The notes beneath the pieces are model-generated. The model did not search any database and was not told the origin of the DNA. It saw only the letters and a program-made list of their open reading frames with translations. A stretch of DNA of 64,000 bases, taken from assembly GCF_900292015.1 (NCBI RefSeq), contig NZ_LR130759.1, positions 5,518,001-5,582,000 on the forward strand, in the 5' to 3' direction. A program made the position numbers and the translations under genes. Source of the DNA: Mycobacterium basiliense (GTDB taxonomy: Bacteria; Actinomycetota; Actinomycetes; Mycobacteriales; Mycobacteriaceae). This document shows, piece after piece, positions 18,117 through 28,211 of the stretch. The number at the start of each line of letters is the position of its first letter. The first letter of the stretch is position 1.

Positions 18117-18134
18117 CCTGTGAGTTGGCTGCGC
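18117..18134 (-). promoter_or_regulatory. Candidate PhoP box upstream of whiB6
   Basis: On the minus strand, GCGCAGC-CAAC-TCACAGG resembles the PhoP direct repeat TCACAGC-N4-TCACAGC (5/7 and 6/7 matches). It lies about 116 bp upstream of the proposed -10 box. PhoP control of whiB6 is known in M. tuberculosis; the exact site here is inferred. Confidence 0.42.
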
Positions 18135-18324
18135 CCCGGGTGCTCGACCGGGCGCCGAACCGCCGCACCCAACAAATAAACTGTTTCCACCTGCGACACT
18201 TCGGGGTAGGCTTAACCGTAGCGGTAGTCCGGTTCCGACCGGATTGAGCCCGCAACGAATCCGCCCTCGATTTCGTCCGCAAAACGTAGCGAAGGCATAG
18301 CATGAGAAGGGTGCAACGGTTAGG

Positions 18325-19464
18325 ATGTTGGCCAGCGGAAAGCACGCCCTGCTGCCCACCCCCGGAGCCGCGAGCGAGGAATCGACTCAGATGCCTAACG
18401 CCGAATCGACGGTCGAACCAGGTCGGCCGGTCGCGCACAGCGACGGTTCGTCGCGCGCGACAGCGCTCAGGAACGCGGCCGCGTCCCTCGGCAGGGAATT
18501 CCAGACACATTTGCGGGCGGTATCCGATGATGGACGGTTGCGGCCCGCCGACAACACCCCGAGCGGTATGTTCGTCGGCGGACGACGCAAAGACTCTCTG
18601 ACCGTCAGCGACAAGACCCTCGTCCGGTTCGGCGATCCCACTGGAGGCAAGGCGTTGACGTTCGAAGTCGCCAGGCCGACCAATTCGCCTGAACAGCAGC
18701 GTCGTGAGCAACCGTCGGCCGACCAGTCGGACGCGCAAACCAACGAACCCGATGCTGGCGTGGTCCGGGCCGGAGCTGCCGCGGCCGCGCGGCGTCGCGA
18801 ACTCGACATCAGCCAGCGCAGCCTTGCCGCCGACGGGATCATCAACGCAGGCGCATTAATCGCCTTCGAAAAGGGGCGCAGCTGGCCGCGTGAGCGCACC
18901 CGCGCCAAACTCGAGGAAGTGCTGCAGTGGCCCGCCGGGACCATTGCACGCATCCGCCAGGGTGAACCGGTCGCTCATCCGGAGCCCCCCACCCCGGCGC
19001 CCGGAACCAGCCCGGAGGCTGCCCCAGCAGACGGCCCGGCCGCGTTGATCGCGCAAGCAGTTGCCGCTGCGGTAGATACGTGCAGCCTGGCCATCGCCGC
19101 ATTGCCGCCGACCGACGATCCGGATTTCACCGAGCGGGCGGCGCCGATTCTTGCCGATTTACGCCAACTCGAACAGATTGCCGTTCAGGCGACTCGCATC
19201 AGTCGGATTACCCCCGAGCTGATCAAGGCGTTGGGCGCGGTGCGCCGTCATCACGACAAGTTGATGACCCTGGGAGCAACCGCGCCGGGCGCCACGCTAG
19301 CGCAACGCTTATATGCCGCGCGTCGGCGGGCGAACCTTTCCACTTCGGAAACCGCGCAAGCGGCCGGAGTGCCCGAAGAAGTGATCGTCCGCGCTGAAGC
19401 CGAAGAGGCTTTGCCCGCCGAAACGGTCGACGCTATTGAAGCGCTTATCCGCCAAATCAATTGA
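18325..19464 (+). CDS. Rv3863-like protein with two helix-turn-helix segments
   Basis: The 379-residue alanine-rich protein is of unknown function. Two segments look like XRE-type helix-turn-helix domains: RRRELDISQRSLAADGIINA with following residues (about 152-205), and LAQRLYAARRRANLSTSETA to the C-terminus (325-379). A Pro/Ala linker (218-240) and a helical region (240-320) lie between. The N-terminal 120 residues are polar and probably disordered. The ATG at 18325 gives the longest reading; ATG 18391 (MPNAESTVEP), with GAGGAA 9 nt upstream, is a good alternative. The position between whiB6 and espE matches Rv3863, so it may regulate or accompany ESX-1; this is inference. Confidence 0.75.
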   Translation: MLASGKHALLPTPGAASEESTQMPNAESTVEPGRPVAHSDGSSRATALRNAAASLGREFQTHLRAVSDDGRLRPADNTPSGMFVGGRRKDSLTVSDKTLVRFGDPTGGKALTFEVARPTNSPEQQRREQPSADQSDAQTNEPDAGVVRAGAAAAARRRELDISQRSLAADGIINAGALIAFEKGRSWPRERTRAKLEEVLQWPAGTIARIRQGEPVAHPEPPTPAPGTSPEAAPADGPAALIAQAVAAAVDTCSLAIAALPPTDDPDFTERAAPILADLRQLEQIAVQATRISRITPELIKALGAVRRHHDKLMTLGATAPGATLAQRLYAARRRANLSTSETAQAAGVPEEVIVRAEAEEALPAETVDAIEALIRQIN

Positions 19465-19698
19465 GGTTGTCGCCGAGTGTTGTCACACAATGAAGCACTC
19501 GGTTCGATTGTTCGGGGAACGTTCACGCCACCCCGATACATGCCTATGCGGTCTAATGCACCGTGCACGCGAAAATGCCGGTCGCACCGAAAAATTCGTG
19601 CATCTAGCCTCACCTCAGCGCTGCTAAGCTCAACATGCGGAACCAAGTTGCACACGAATAGGCAGTGCGCAAAACAGCGAGTGTAAGGAACCACGCAA

Positions 19699-20952
19699 AT
19701 GGCGGGAAGCGATCTTTGCAAGACGACGAGTAACTTCATTTGGGGCCAGTTGCTCTTGCTCGGAGAAGGCCTCCCCGACCCAGGCGACATCTTCAACACC
19801 GGTTCGTCGCTCTTCAAGGGAATCGCCGACAAGATGGGGCTCGCCATTCCGGGCACCAACTGGATCGGCCAAGCCGCAGACGCATATTTGAACCAGAACA
19901 TCGCTCAGCAACTTCGCGCGAAGGTGATGGGTGATCTCGACTATTTGACCGGCAACCTGATTTCGAATCAGGCCAAATACGTGTCGAACACGCGCGACGT
20001 CCTCAACGCGATGAAGAAGATGATCGATGGTGTCTACAAGGTTTGCAAAGGCCTTGAAAAGGTTCCGCTGCTCGGCCACCTGTGGTCGTGGCAGCTCGCA
20101 ATACCCATGTCCGGTCTTGCGATGGCCGTCGTCGGCGGCGCGCTCCTTTACCTGACGATCATGACATTGATGAACATGACCAACCTGAAGGGCATTTTGG
20201 GCAGGCTGCTCGAAATGTTGACCACCCTGCCCAAGTTCCCGGGCCTGCCCATTCCAGACATCCCCGGCATCATCGACGACTTGTGGCCGCCCAAGCTGCC
20301 CGACATCCCCATCCCGGGCCTACCCGACCTGCCAGGCATTCCGGACTTCTCCTGGCCACCCAAGGTCGACATTCCCGATTGGAACCTGCCGATCCCGGGA
20401 TTGCCTGGTTTCGAATTCCCGCCCGCCTCGGGCCTGCCCGGCATCGACTTTCCGTTCCCGGGCTTGCCCATCCCCGGGTTTCCCAGCTTGCCCGGGCTAC
20501 CCACCATCCCGGACCTGTTCCCCGGTCTGCCCGGCCTGGGTGACTTGATCCCCGGTGTGGGCAATTTGGGCAGCCTGCCGACCTGGACGGACCTGGCCGC
20601 GTTGCCCGACTTTTTGGGCGGCGTCGCCGGGCTACCCAACCTGAGCTTCGCCAACCTCCTCGGCTTTGCCAATCTGCCCAACGTGAGTGCAGTGACGGCG
20701 ACGATGGGCCAACTGCAACACCTCGTGGCCGCCGGCGGCGGGCCTACCGGACTGGGCAGCATGGCCGGCCAACAGGCCTCGATGATCTCGTCACAAGCTT
20801 CCCAAGGCGGTGGCGGACAGCAGGCCACGCTGGTGAGCGACACGAAGGAGGACGAGGAGGGTGCCGCCGCGGGCGCAGCCGATGCCGAGCGCGCACCCAT
20901 CGACTCCGGATCCGGCGGCGGCCAGCAGGGCCAGCAAGGGACCGTCCTTTAA
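19699..20952 (+). CDS. espE: ESX-1 secretion-associated protein EspE
   Basis: The 417-residue protein has a helical N-terminal domain (1-140), a hydrophobic stretch (SGLAMAVVGGALLYLTIMTL, about 140-160) and a long low-complexity region of LPG/IPG/PxxP repeats (175-310). It ends in a Gly/Gln-rich acidic tail (LVSDTKEDEEG). The same LVSDTKxEE tail occurs in EspJ. EspE is an ESX-1 substrate found in the capsule and needed for EsxA secretion in M. marinum; it acts with EspF. AAGGAA 9 nt upstream supports the ATG. It is the first gene of the plus-strand ESX-1 run, after a 234-bp spacer in which I could not assign a promoter. Confidence 0.92.
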   Translation: MAGSDLCKTTSNFIWGQLLLLGEGLPDPGDIFNTGSSLFKGIADKMGLAIPGTNWIGQAADAYLNQNIAQQLRAKVMGDLDYLTGNLISNQAKYVSNTRDVLNAMKKMIDGVYKVCKGLEKVPLLGHLWSWQLAIPMSGLAMAVVGGALLYLTIMTLMNMTNLKGILGRLLEMLTTLPKFPGLPIPDIPGIIDDLWPPKLPDIPIPGLPDLPGIPDFSWPPKVDIPDWNLPIPGLPGFEFPPASGLPGIDFPFPGLPIPGFPSLPGLPTIPDLFPGLPGLGDLIPGVGNLGSLPTWTDLAALPDFLGGVAGLPNLSFANLLGFANLPNVSAVTATMGQLQHLVAAGGGPTGLGSMAGQQASMISSQASQGGGGQQATLVSDTKEDEEGAAAGAADAERAPIDSGSGGGQQGQQGTVL

Positions 20953-20987
20953 GCACCTCATCCGGCAAGGCTGCGCCCCTAGCCAGG

Positions 20988-21018
20988 CAAAGCCATAGCG
21001 AGCCAAAGCCATAGCGAG
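20988..21018 (+). repeat. 15-bp direct repeat between espE and espF
   Basis: CAAAGCCATAGCGAG occurs at 20988-21002 and again at 21004-21018, a 16-bp period. The repeats end 34 nt before the espF ATG. They could be a simple duplication or paired binding sites in the espF leader. Confidence 0.8.
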
Positions 21019-21052
21019 TAAAAAGTTAGACGTAGAGGAAAGGTCTACCCCA

Positions 21053-21364
21053 ATGACAGGAATACTGGGCGTCGTACCGTCATTCTTGAAGGTACTGGCG
21101 GGCATACACAACGAGATTGTTGGTGAACTGAAATCCGCAACCAACGTCGTTAGCGGGATCAGCCAGCGGGTGATGATCACGCACGGTTCGTTCACCAACA
21201 AATTCAACGACACCCTCCAAGAGTTCGAGACCACCCGCAATAGCACAGGCACCGGTCTGCAGGGAGTTACAGGTGGGTTGGCGAATAATCTGCTTTCCGC
21301 GGCCAGCGCCTACCTCAGCTCTGACGAAGGCCTCGCCGGCATAATCGATAAGATCTTCGGCTGA
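21053..21364 (+). CDS. espF: ESX-1 secretion-associated protein EspF
   Basis: The 103-residue protein ([20 protein letters not shown]...) is identical in length to M. tuberculosis EspF. It is helical, of WXG100-like size, but lacks a WxG turn. EspF is co-secreted with EspE through ESX-1, and in M. marinum it also has a transcriptional role. A GAGGAAAGG ribosome site lies about 8-10 nt upstream. The stop is separated from the espG1 ATG by one base, so the two are translationally linked. Confidence 0.92.
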   Translation: MTGILGVVPSFLKVLAGIHNEIVGELKSATNVVSGISQRVMITHGSFTNKFNDTLQEFETTRNSTGTGLQGVTGGLANNLLSAASAYLSSDEGLAGIIDKIFG

Positions 21365-21365
21365 G

Positions 21366-22217
21366 ATGACCGGTCCGCTCGCTACCGGTCGCGCGGGCGT
21401 CGCCGACGATGTCGTCGGAGTCGAAGTGACCATCGACGGCATGTTGGTGATCGCTGACCGGTTGCACCTGGTTGATTTCCCTGTCGCACTTGGGATCCGA
21501 CAAAACATCCCGCAGGAGGATCTGCGCGAGATCGTTTGGGACCAGGTACGGCGCGACCTCACCGGGCAGGGCGTGCTGGACCCCAACGGACAACCGCATC
21601 CGGCAGTTGCGTCCATGGTCGGCACGCTCTCCAGGCCGGACCGGACCCTGGAAGGGCGCTGGTGGCGCCGCGATGTCGGCGGCGAGATGGTGCGATTTGT
21701 GGTGTGCCGCAAGGACGATATCCACGTCATCGCGGCGCGCAACGACGACATGTTGGTGCTGCAGCTGGTGGCTCCCGGGGTTGGCCTAGCGAACATGGTG
21801 ACAACCGTGCTGGGTAATGCGGAACCCGCCAACGTGGAACCGTTGACCGGCGTTGCAAGCGAACTTGCCGAGTGCACGAGTGCCGCGCAGTTGACAAGGT
21901 ACGGCCTCGCGCCCACCATGGCCCGCATCTACACAGAGATTGTGACCAACCCGAACAGCTGGGTGGAGATTGTCGCCAGCCAACGCCACTCCGGCGGCAC
22001 AACCACGCACACCAAAGCGGCCGTCGGTGTTCTCGACTCGCCACACGGCAGGATCGTTTCGCTTCCCCGCCAAGTTGGCGGCGAGCTCTACGGAAGCTTC
22101 CTTCCGGGAACACAGCAAAATCTCGAGCGCGCGCTGGAGAGCCTGCTCGAGCTGCTTCCCGCGGGCTCCTGGTTAGATCGCGCCTCGGATCAGGCCGGAG
22201 CCTCCGCCCGAGGCTGA
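21366..22217 (+). CDS. espG1: ESX-1 substrate chaperone EspG1
   Basis: The 283-residue member of the EspG family binds the hydrophobic tip of PPE partners in the cytosol and keeps PE/PPE dimers soluble before export. Family features visible are the N-terminal VEVTIDGMLVIADRL strand-helix, the long central beta-sheet segment (GRWWRRDVGGEMVRFVVCRK) and the C-terminal LLELLPAGSW. The expected client in this locus is PE35/PPE68. It starts one base after espF and ends 40 bp before espH. A paralogue, EspG2, lies in the ESX-2 operon of this window. Confidence 0.94.
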   Translation: MTGPLATGRAGVADDVVGVEVTIDGMLVIADRLHLVDFPVALGIRQNIPQEDLREIVWDQVRRDLTGQGVLDPNGQPHPAVASMVGTLSRPDRTLEGRWWRRDVGGEMVRFVVCRKDDIHVIAARNDDMLVLQLVAPGVGLANMVTTVLGNAEPANVEPLTGVASELAECTSAAQLTRYGLAPTMARIYTEIVTNPNSWVEIVASQRHSGGTTTHTKAAVGVLDSPHGRIVSLPRQVGGELYGSFLPGTQQNLERALESLLELLPAGSWLDRASDQAGASARG

Positions 22218-22257
22218 CTTTTCATTCGCAGCTACGAACTCAGAAAGGGACGCCACA

Positions 22258-22800
22258 GTGGACCTGCCCGGGAACGACTACAACGATGATCTCGGCGCCC
22301 TGGATTTCTCTGGCGGCGGTGCCGCCGACGAGTCCTCGCTGGACGCGTTGGACGACTACGCGCCGGAACACCAAGAGGACGCCGGGACCGACCTGGACGC
22401 CCTTCATGGGTTGACCGAGAAGGAAGAAGAACCCGACCTGGAGATGTTCACGGTGACCAACCCCCAAGGCACCGTGTCGGTTACGGCGATGATGGGTGGC
22501 ATCATCCAGCAAATCACGGTCACGGACAAGGCGTCGAGCATGACCGAATCCGGACTCGCCGAAGAGATCTTCGTCATCGCGGACCTGGCCAGGCAGAAGG
22601 CGCGTGCGGCCCAGCACACACTTATGGTCGAGAGTATGAGCGAGGTGGCGGGCGACAATGAGCAAGACAACAATCTGCTGCGCGAGTTCGTCGGTATGAC
22701 GCTGAACCTGCCGACACCGGAAGAGGCGGCCGCGGCCGAGGCCGAGGTGTTCGCCACCCGCTACGAGGTCGATTACACCTCTCGTTACAACGAACGGTAA
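22258..22800 (+). CDS. espH: ESX-1 secretion-associated protein EspH
   Basis: The 180-residue acidic protein begins with GTG (VDLPGNDYNDDLGALDF). The first 55 residues are very acidic. The remainder (TVTNPQGTVSVTAMMGGIIQQITVTDKASSM...) resembles the YbaB/EbfC-like fold seen in EspL. In M. marinum EspH works as a chaperone-like factor for EspE and EspF. The stop lies 3 bp before eccA1, placing it in the same transcript. The GTG start is supported by the conserved N-terminus and an AAAGGGAC sequence upstream. Confidence 0.92.
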   Translation: MDLPGNDYNDDLGALDFSGGGAADESSLDALDDYAPEHQEDAGTDLDALHGLTEKEEEPDLEMFTVTNPQGTVSVTAMMGGIIQQITVTDKASSMTESGLAEEIFVIADLARQKARAAQHTLMVESMSEVAGDNEQDNNLLREFVGMTLNLPTPEEAAAAEAEVFATRYEVDYTSRYNER

Positions 22801-22803
22801 TAA

Positions 22804-24525
22804 ATGACTGATCGTCTGGCTGGTCTGTTCGAGAGTGCCGTCGGCATGCTGCCGTTGTCGGAGGCACGGTCCATGGAGCTGTTCACCGAAATCACCAACT
22901 ATGACGAGTCGGCGTGCGATGCGTGGATCGGCCGGGTCCGATGCGGCGACATCGATCGAGTGACTTTGTTCCGCGCCTGGTATTCGCGTAGAAACTTCGG
23001 ACAATTGGCCGGATCGGCGCAGATCTCGATGAGCACCCTCAACGCCAGGGTCCCCATCGGGGGCCTGTACGGGGACATCACCTATCCGGTCACATCGCCC
23101 CTGGCCATCACCATGGGCTTCTCGTCATCCGAAGCGGCGCAGGGTAATTACGCCGACGCGATGGAAGCGATCGAGGCCAGCGCGGTCCAGGGCTCCGAAC
23201 ATCTGGTGTCGTGGATCAAGGCCGTGATATACGGTGCGGCCGAACGATGGACCGACGTGATCGACGAAGTCAAGGGCGCGGCGAAGTGGCCGGATAAGTT
23301 CCTGGCCGGCGCCGGCGGTGTCGCGCACGGCGTTGCGGCCGCCAAACTTGGGCTGTTTACCGAAGCCGAACGTCGGCTCACCGAAGCCAACGATTCGCCG
23401 GCCGGCGAAGCGTGCGCTCGCGCCATCGCGTGGTATCTGGCGATGGCACGCCGCGGACAGGGCAATGAAGACGCCGCGGTAGCCCTGCTGGAATGGCTGC
23501 AGACCACCCACCCGGACGCGAAAGTTTCCGCGGCTCTGAAGGATCCGTCCTATCGGCTCAAGACGACCACCGCTGAGCAGATAGCCTCCCGCTCGGACCC
23601 GTGGGATCCGGCCAGCGTCGTGACCGACAACTCCGGCCGCGAACAGCTGCTGGCCGAGGCTCAAGCGGAGTTGGACCGGCAAATCGGACTCACTCGGGTG
23701 AAAACCCAAATTGAGAGATATCGCGCCGCGACCATGATGGCGCGCGTTCGCGCTGCCAAGGGGATGAAGGTCGCACAACCGAGCAAGCACATGATCTTTA
23801 CCGGCCCGCCGGGTACGGGCAAGACCACGATTGCGCGAGTGGTGGCCAATATCCTGGCCGGACTGGGGGTCATCTCCGAGCCCAAGCTCGTCGAGACCTC
23901 GCGCAAGGACTTTGTCGCGGAGTACGAGGGCCAGTCCGCGGTGAAGACCGCCAAGACGGTCGATCACGCCTTGGGTGGTGTGCTGTTCATCGACGAGGCC
24001 TACGCGCTGGTACAGGAACGCGATGGGCGCACCGATCCATTCGGGCAAGAAGCGATGGACACCCTGCTGGCCCGGATGGAAAACGACCGCGACCGGTTGG
24101 TGGTGATCATCGCCGGGTACAGCTCCGATATTGACCGGCTGCTAGAAACCAACGAGGGCCTGCGGTCGCGCTTTGCCACTCGCATCGAGTTCGACACCTA
24201 TACCCCCGAGGAGCTCCTCGAGATCGCCAAAGTCATTGCCAACGGCAATGACTCGACCTTGAGCGTCGAAGCGGCAGACGAGTTCCTGCAAGCGGCGAAG
24301 ATGCTGCACGACCGGGACCTGCGCGGTCGACCGGCCCTCGACATCGCCGGCAACGGCCGATACGCGCGACAATTAGTAGAGGCCTCCGAGCAGTACCGCG
24401 ACATGCGGCTGGCGCAGGGCCTTGACATCGACGCCCTCGACGTAGACCGACTTCAAGAGATCAACGGCGCGGACATGGCCGAGGCGATCGCCACGGTGCA
24501 TGCACACCTCAACATGAGAGAGTGA
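22804..24525 (+). CDS. eccA1: ESX-1 AAA+ ATPase EccA1
   Basis: The 573-residue cytosolic CbxX/CFQX-type AAA+ protein has an N-terminal TPR-like helical domain (1-280) and a C-terminal ATPase with Walker A GPPGTGKT (334-341), Walker B VLFIDEAYAL and an arginine-finger region EGLRSRFATRIEF. EccA proteins are thought to act on substrate-chaperone complexes, for example releasing EspG from PE/PPE pairs. Length equals that of M. tuberculosis EccA1. It is followed by eccB1 after 3 bp. Confidence 0.96.
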   Translation: MTDRLAGLFESAVGMLPLSEARSMELFTEITNYDESACDAWIGRVRCGDIDRVTLFRAWYSRRNFGQLAGSAQISMSTLNARVPIGGLYGDITYPVTSPLAITMGFSSSEAAQGNYADAMEAIEASAVQGSEHLVSWIKAVIYGAAERWTDVIDEVKGAAKWPDKFLAGAGGVAHGVAAAKLGLFTEAERRLTEANDSPAGEACARAIAWYLAMARRGQGNEDAAVALLEWLQTTHPDAKVSAALKDPSYRLKTTTAEQIASRSDPWDPASVVTDNSGREQLLAEAQAELDRQIGLTRVKTQIERYRAATMMARVRAAKGMKVAQPSKHMIFTGPPGTGKTTIARVVANILAGLGVISEPKLVETSRKDFVAEYEGQSAVKTAKTVDHALGGVLFIDEAYALVQERDGRTDPFGQEAMDTLLARMENDRDRLVVIIAGYSSDIDRLLETNEGLRSRFATRIEFDTYTPEELLEIAKVIANGNDSTLSVEAADEFLQAAKMLHDRDLRGRPALDIAGNGRYARQLVEASEQYRDMRLAQGLDIDALDVDRLQEINGADMAEAIATVHAHLNMRE

Positions 24526-24528
24526 ACC

Positions 24529-25971
24529 ATGGGGCTTCGCCTGACCACCAAGGTTCAGGTTAGCGGCTGGCGCTTCCTGCTTCGCCGAGTCGAGCATGCC
24601 ATCGTCCGGCGCGACACCCGTATGTTCGATGACCCCCTGCAGTTCTACAGCCGCTCGATTGCCCTGGGCATCGTCGTAGCGGTTTTGATCCTGGCCGGAG
24701 CGGGCCTGCTTGCCTACTTCAAGCCGGCGGGAAAGCTCGGCGGCAGCAACCTTCTCACCGACCGCGCCACCAATCAACTGTATGTAATGATGTCCGGCCA
24801 GCTGCATCCCGTTTACAACCTGACCTCCGCGCGGCTGATACTGGGCAACCCGGCCAGCCCCGCCACCGTGAAGTCCTCGGAACTGAGCAAGCTGCCGCTG
24901 GGCCAAACCATCGGAATACCGGGCGCCCCCTATGCCACACCGGTTTCCGCAGATACGACCTCGACGTGGGCTCTGTGTGACACCGTTTCGCGGGCCGGCA
25001 CCTCCTCACCTTCGGTACAGATGTCGATCCTGGCGATGACGTTAACAATCGATTCAGCGATAAACCCGATCGAACCCAACGAGGCCATGCTGGCCGACTA
25101 CCGGGGCCAAACCTGGATCGTTACAGCGCAGGGGCGCCACTCGATTGATTTGAACGACCGGGCCCTCACCTCGGCAATGGGCATACCCATCACGGCCAAG
25201 GCGGTACCAATATCCGAGGGCATGTTCAACGCGCTGCCTGCAATGGGGCCCTGGGCGCTGCCACCGATACCCGGAGCGGGAACGCCAAATTCTCTTGGGC
25301 TGCCTGAAGATCTGGTGATCGGCTCGGTCTTTCAGATTCACACCGACAAGGGACCCCAGTACTACGTCGTGCTTCCTGACGGCATCGCTCAGGTGAACGC
25401 CACCACGGCCGCCGCGCTGCGCGCCACCCAGTCGCATGGGCTGGTGGCGCCACCTGCGGTGGTACCGAGCCTGGTGGTCAGAATCCCAGAGCGGGTCTAT
25501 GCCTCTCCGCTGCCCGATGAAACCCTCAAGATCATGTCCCGCCCGGACGAGCCCATCGTCTGTTGGACATGGGAGCGCAGCGCTGGCGATCTGTCACCGA
25601 AGACGACCGTGCTGACCGGACGGCATCTGCCGATCACACCATCGACCATGAAAAGCGGTATCAAGCAGATCCAGGGCACGGCGACCGTCTACATCGACGG
25701 CGGAAAATTCGTCCAGCTGCAGTCTCCCGACCCCCGATACGGGGAGTCGATGTACTACATCGACCCGGAAGGCGTGCGATACGGGGTGCCCGACGCCGAC
25801 TCGGCGAAGGCGCTGGGCCTGGGTGTTCCAAAAACTGCGCCGTGGGAGATTGTTCGGCTCCTGGTGGACGGTCCGGTGCTCTCCAAGGACGCCGCTCTGC
25901 TAGAACACGAAACCTTGCCCGCAGACCCAAGTCCTCGAAAAGTTCCCGCTGGAACACCCGGAGCGCCCTGA
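24529..25971 (+). CDS. eccB1: ESX-1 membrane component EccB1
   Basis: The 480-residue protein has a short basic cytoplasmic N-terminus, one transmembrane helix ([22 protein letters not shown], about 43-64) and a large periplasmic domain. The periplasmic part has R1-R4-type repeats and the pair of Cys residues (ALCDTV and IVCWTW) expected to form a disulfide. EccB is part of the type VII membrane complex and reaches into the periplasm. The last base of its TGA stop is the first base of the eccCa1 ATG. Confidence 0.95.
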   Translation: MGLRLTTKVQVSGWRFLLRRVEHAIVRRDTRMFDDPLQFYSRSIALGIVVAVLILAGAGLLAYFKPAGKLGGSNLLTDRATNQLYVMMSGQLHPVYNLTSARLILGNPASPATVKSSELSKLPLGQTIGIPGAPYATPVSADTTSTWALCDTVSRAGTSSPSVQMSILAMTLTIDSAINPIEPNEAMLADYRGQTWIVTAQGRHSIDLNDRALTSAMGIPITAKAVPISEGMFNALPAMGPWALPPIPGAGTPNSLGLPEDLVIGSVFQIHTDKGPQYYVVLPDGIAQVNATTAAALRATQSHGLVAPPAVVPSLVVRIPERVYASPLPDETLKIMSRPDEPIVCWTWERSAGDLSPKTTVLTGRHLPITPSTMKSGIKQIQGTATVYIDGGKFVQLQSPDPRYGESMYYIDPEGVRYGVPDADSAKALGLGVPKTAPWEIVRLLVDGPVLSKDAALLEHETLPADPSPRKVPAGTPGAP

Positions 25972-28211
25972 TGACCACAAAAAAATTCACCCCAACCATC
26001 ACTCGCGGCCCGCGACTGACCCCGGGCGAGATCAGCCTGACACCGCCCGACGATCTCGGTATCGACATACCGCCGTCGGGCGTGCAGAAGGTCCTGCCCT
26101 ACGTGATGGGCGGGGCCATGCTCGGGATGATCGTCATCATGGTGGCCGGCGGCACCAGACAACTCTCGCCGTACATGTTGATGATGCCGCTGATGATGAT
26201 CGTGATGATGGTGGGCACGTTGGCCGGTAGCACCGGCGGCGGCGGCAAGAAGGTGCCCGAACTCAACGCCGATCGCAAGGAATACCTCCGGTACCTGGCC
26301 GGGCTGCGCGGCCGGGTGACCACATCGGCGACTTCTCAGGTCGCCTTCTTCGGTTACCACGCACCGCATCCCGAAGATCTGCTGTCAATCGTCGGCACCG
26401 AGCGACAGTGGTCCCGGCCAGCCAACAGCGACTTCTACGCCGCCACCCGCATCGGGATCGGTGACCAGCCCGCGGTAGACCGGCTACTGAAGCCAGCGGT
26501 CGGCGGGGAATTGGCAGCCTCGGCCGCGGCCCCCCAGCCGTATCTCGAGCCGGTTAGTCATATGTGGGTGGTCAAGTTCCTACGCACCCATGGGCTGATC
26601 CACGATTGCCCGAAGTTGGTGCAATTGCGCAGCTTCCCCACTATTGCCGTCGGCGGTGATCGACCGGGCGCGGACCGCTTGCTGACGGCGATGATCTGCC
26701 ATCTGGCGGTATTCCACCCACCGGACCTATTGCAGATCCGAGTGCTCACCGAGGAGCCCGACAACCCCGATTGGGCCTGGCTCAAATGGCTGCCCCACGT
26801 CCAGCATCAGACGGATACGGATGGCGCCGGCCCGGTCCGCATGATCTTTACCCGTCCGGACGGCTTGGCCGACCTGGCCGCGCGGGGTCCACACGCACCC
26901 GACGCGCTTCCCACCGGCCCCTATGTCGTCGTGATCGACCTGACCGGCGGTAAGGCCGGATTTCCGCCCGACGGCAGGTCCGGTGTCACGGTGATCACGT
27001 TGGGTAACCACCGAGGCTCGGCCTACCGCATCCGCGTCGGTGAAGACGGGACCGCCGATGACCGGCTGCCCGGCCAGCAATTTCGTCTGGTGACGTCATT
27101 GGCCGACAGCGTGACGCCGCTGGAAGCCACCCGCATTGCTCGGAAGCTGGCCGGATGGTCCATCACCGGCACCATCCTCGATAAGACGTCCCGCGTCCAG
27201 AAGAAGGTGGCAACCGAATGGCACCAACTGGTCGGCGCCAAGACCGTCGAAGAGATCGTTCCTTCACGCTGGCGGATGTACACCGACACCGATCGTGATC
27301 GGCTCAAGATTCCCTTTGGCCACGAACTCAAGACCGGCAACGTCATGAGCCTCGATATCAAGGAGGGCGCCGAGTTCGGGGCCGGGCCACATGGCATGCT
27401 CATCGGCACCACCGGGTCCGGGAAATCCGAATTTTTGCGCACTTTGATCTTGTCTCTGGTCGCCATGACTCACCCCGATCAGGTCAACCTGTTGCTGACC
27501 GACTTCAAAGGTGGCTCGACTTTCCTTGGGATGGAGAAGCTTCCGCATACCGCGGCCGTCATCACCAACATGGCCGAAGAAGCCGAACTCGTCAGCCGGA
27601 TGGGTGAGGTGTTGACCGGCGAACTCGACCGCCGGCAGTCGATCCTGCGTCAGGCTGGGATGAAGGTGGGCGCCGCCGGTGCGCTTTCCGGTGTGGCCGA
27701 GTACGAGAAGTACCGTGAGCGCGGCGCCGACCTTGCGCCGCTGCCAACGCTTTTCGTCGTGGTCGACGAATTCGCCGAACTGCTGCAAAGTCACCCGGAC
27801 TTCATCGGTCTCTTCGACCGGATCTGCCGGGTGGGTCGATCGTTGCGGGTGCATCTGTTGCTGGCCACCCAGTCGTTGCAGACCGGCGGGGTCCGCATCG
27901 ACAAGCTGGAGCCCAACCTTACCTATCGCATCGCGCTGCGCACCACCAGCTCGCACGAGTCCAAGGCCGTGATCGGCACTCCGGAAGCGGTGTACATCAC
28001 CAACAAGGAGAGCGGCGTCGGGTTTCTCCGGGTCGGTATGGAAGACCCCGTCAAGTTCAGCACGTTCTATATCAGCGGGCCATACGTGCCGCCGACGGCA
28101 GTCGAATCCAGCGGAGACGGCAACGGCGCCGGCCCACAGGTGGCCAAGCACAACATGCGAATCCGGGAATTTACCGCGGCGCCGGTAGTCGAGGAGGTGC
28201 TCACATCATGA
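25971..28211 (+). CDS. eccCa1: ESX-1 FtsK/SpoIIIE-type ATPase EccCa1
   Basis: The 746-residue protein has two transmembrane helices ([21 protein letters not shown] and [18 protein letters not shown], about 42-85), a DUF-type domain and the first FtsK-like ATPase domain. Its Walker A is GTTGSGKS (479-486), with [12 protein letters not shown] and Walker [13 protein letters not shown]. EccC is the motor of the type VII machine. In ESX-1 it is split, and EccCb1 carries domains 2 and 3. The ATG at 25971 is preferred because it starts the conserved [10 protein letters not shown]; the frame is open further upstream only within eccB1. It overlaps eccCb1 by 4 nt. Confidence 0.96.
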   Translation: MTTKKFTPTITRGPRLTPGEISLTPPDDLGIDIPPSGVQKVLPYVMGGAMLGMIVIMVAGGTRQLSPYMLMMPLMMIVMMVGTLAGSTGGGGKKVPELNADRKEYLRYLAGLRGRVTTSATSQVAFFGYHAPHPEDLLSIVGTERQWSRPANSDFYAATRIGIGDQPAVDRLLKPAVGGELAASAAAPQPYLEPVSHMWVVKFLRTHGLIHDCPKLVQLRSFPTIAVGGDRPGADRLLTAMICHLAVFHPPDLLQIRVLTEEPDNPDWAWLKWLPHVQHQTDTDGAGPVRMIFTRPDGLADLAARGPHAPDALPTGPYVVVIDLTGGKAGFPPDGRSGVTVITLGNHRGSAYRIRVGEDGTADDRLPGQQFRLVTSLADSVTPLEATRIARKLAGWSITGTILDKTSRVQKKVATEWHQLVGAKTVEEIVPSRWRMYTDTDRDRLKIPFGHELKTGNVMSLDIKEGAEFGAGPHGMLIGTTGSGKSEFLRTLILSLVAMTHPDQVNLLLTDFKGGSTFLGMEKLPHTAAVITNMAEEAELVSRMGEVLTGELDRRQSILRQAGMKVGAAGALSGVAEYEKYRERGADLAPLPTLFVVVDEFAELLQSHPDFIGLFDRICRVGRSLRVHLLLATQSLQTGGVRIDKLEPNLTYRIALRTTSSHESKAVIGTPEAVYITNKESGVGFLRVGMEDPVKFSTFYISGPYVPPTAVESSGDGNGAGPQVAKHNMRIREFTAAPVVEEVLTS

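Larger units (their letters stand above)
17942..18324. other. whiB6 / Rv3863-like divergent intergenic region
   Basis: These 383 bp separate the divergent whiB6 and Rv3863-like genes and hold the whiB6 promoter elements described separately. Apart from those, I see no gene or RNA. The stretch 18140-18324 shows no clear promoter for the plus-strand gene. Confidence 0.5.

Noticed and set aside
25563..25970. N-terminal extension of EccCa1 into eccB1
   Set aside because: The upstream residues are the out-of-frame shadow of eccB1, and the conserved N-terminus starts at 25971.
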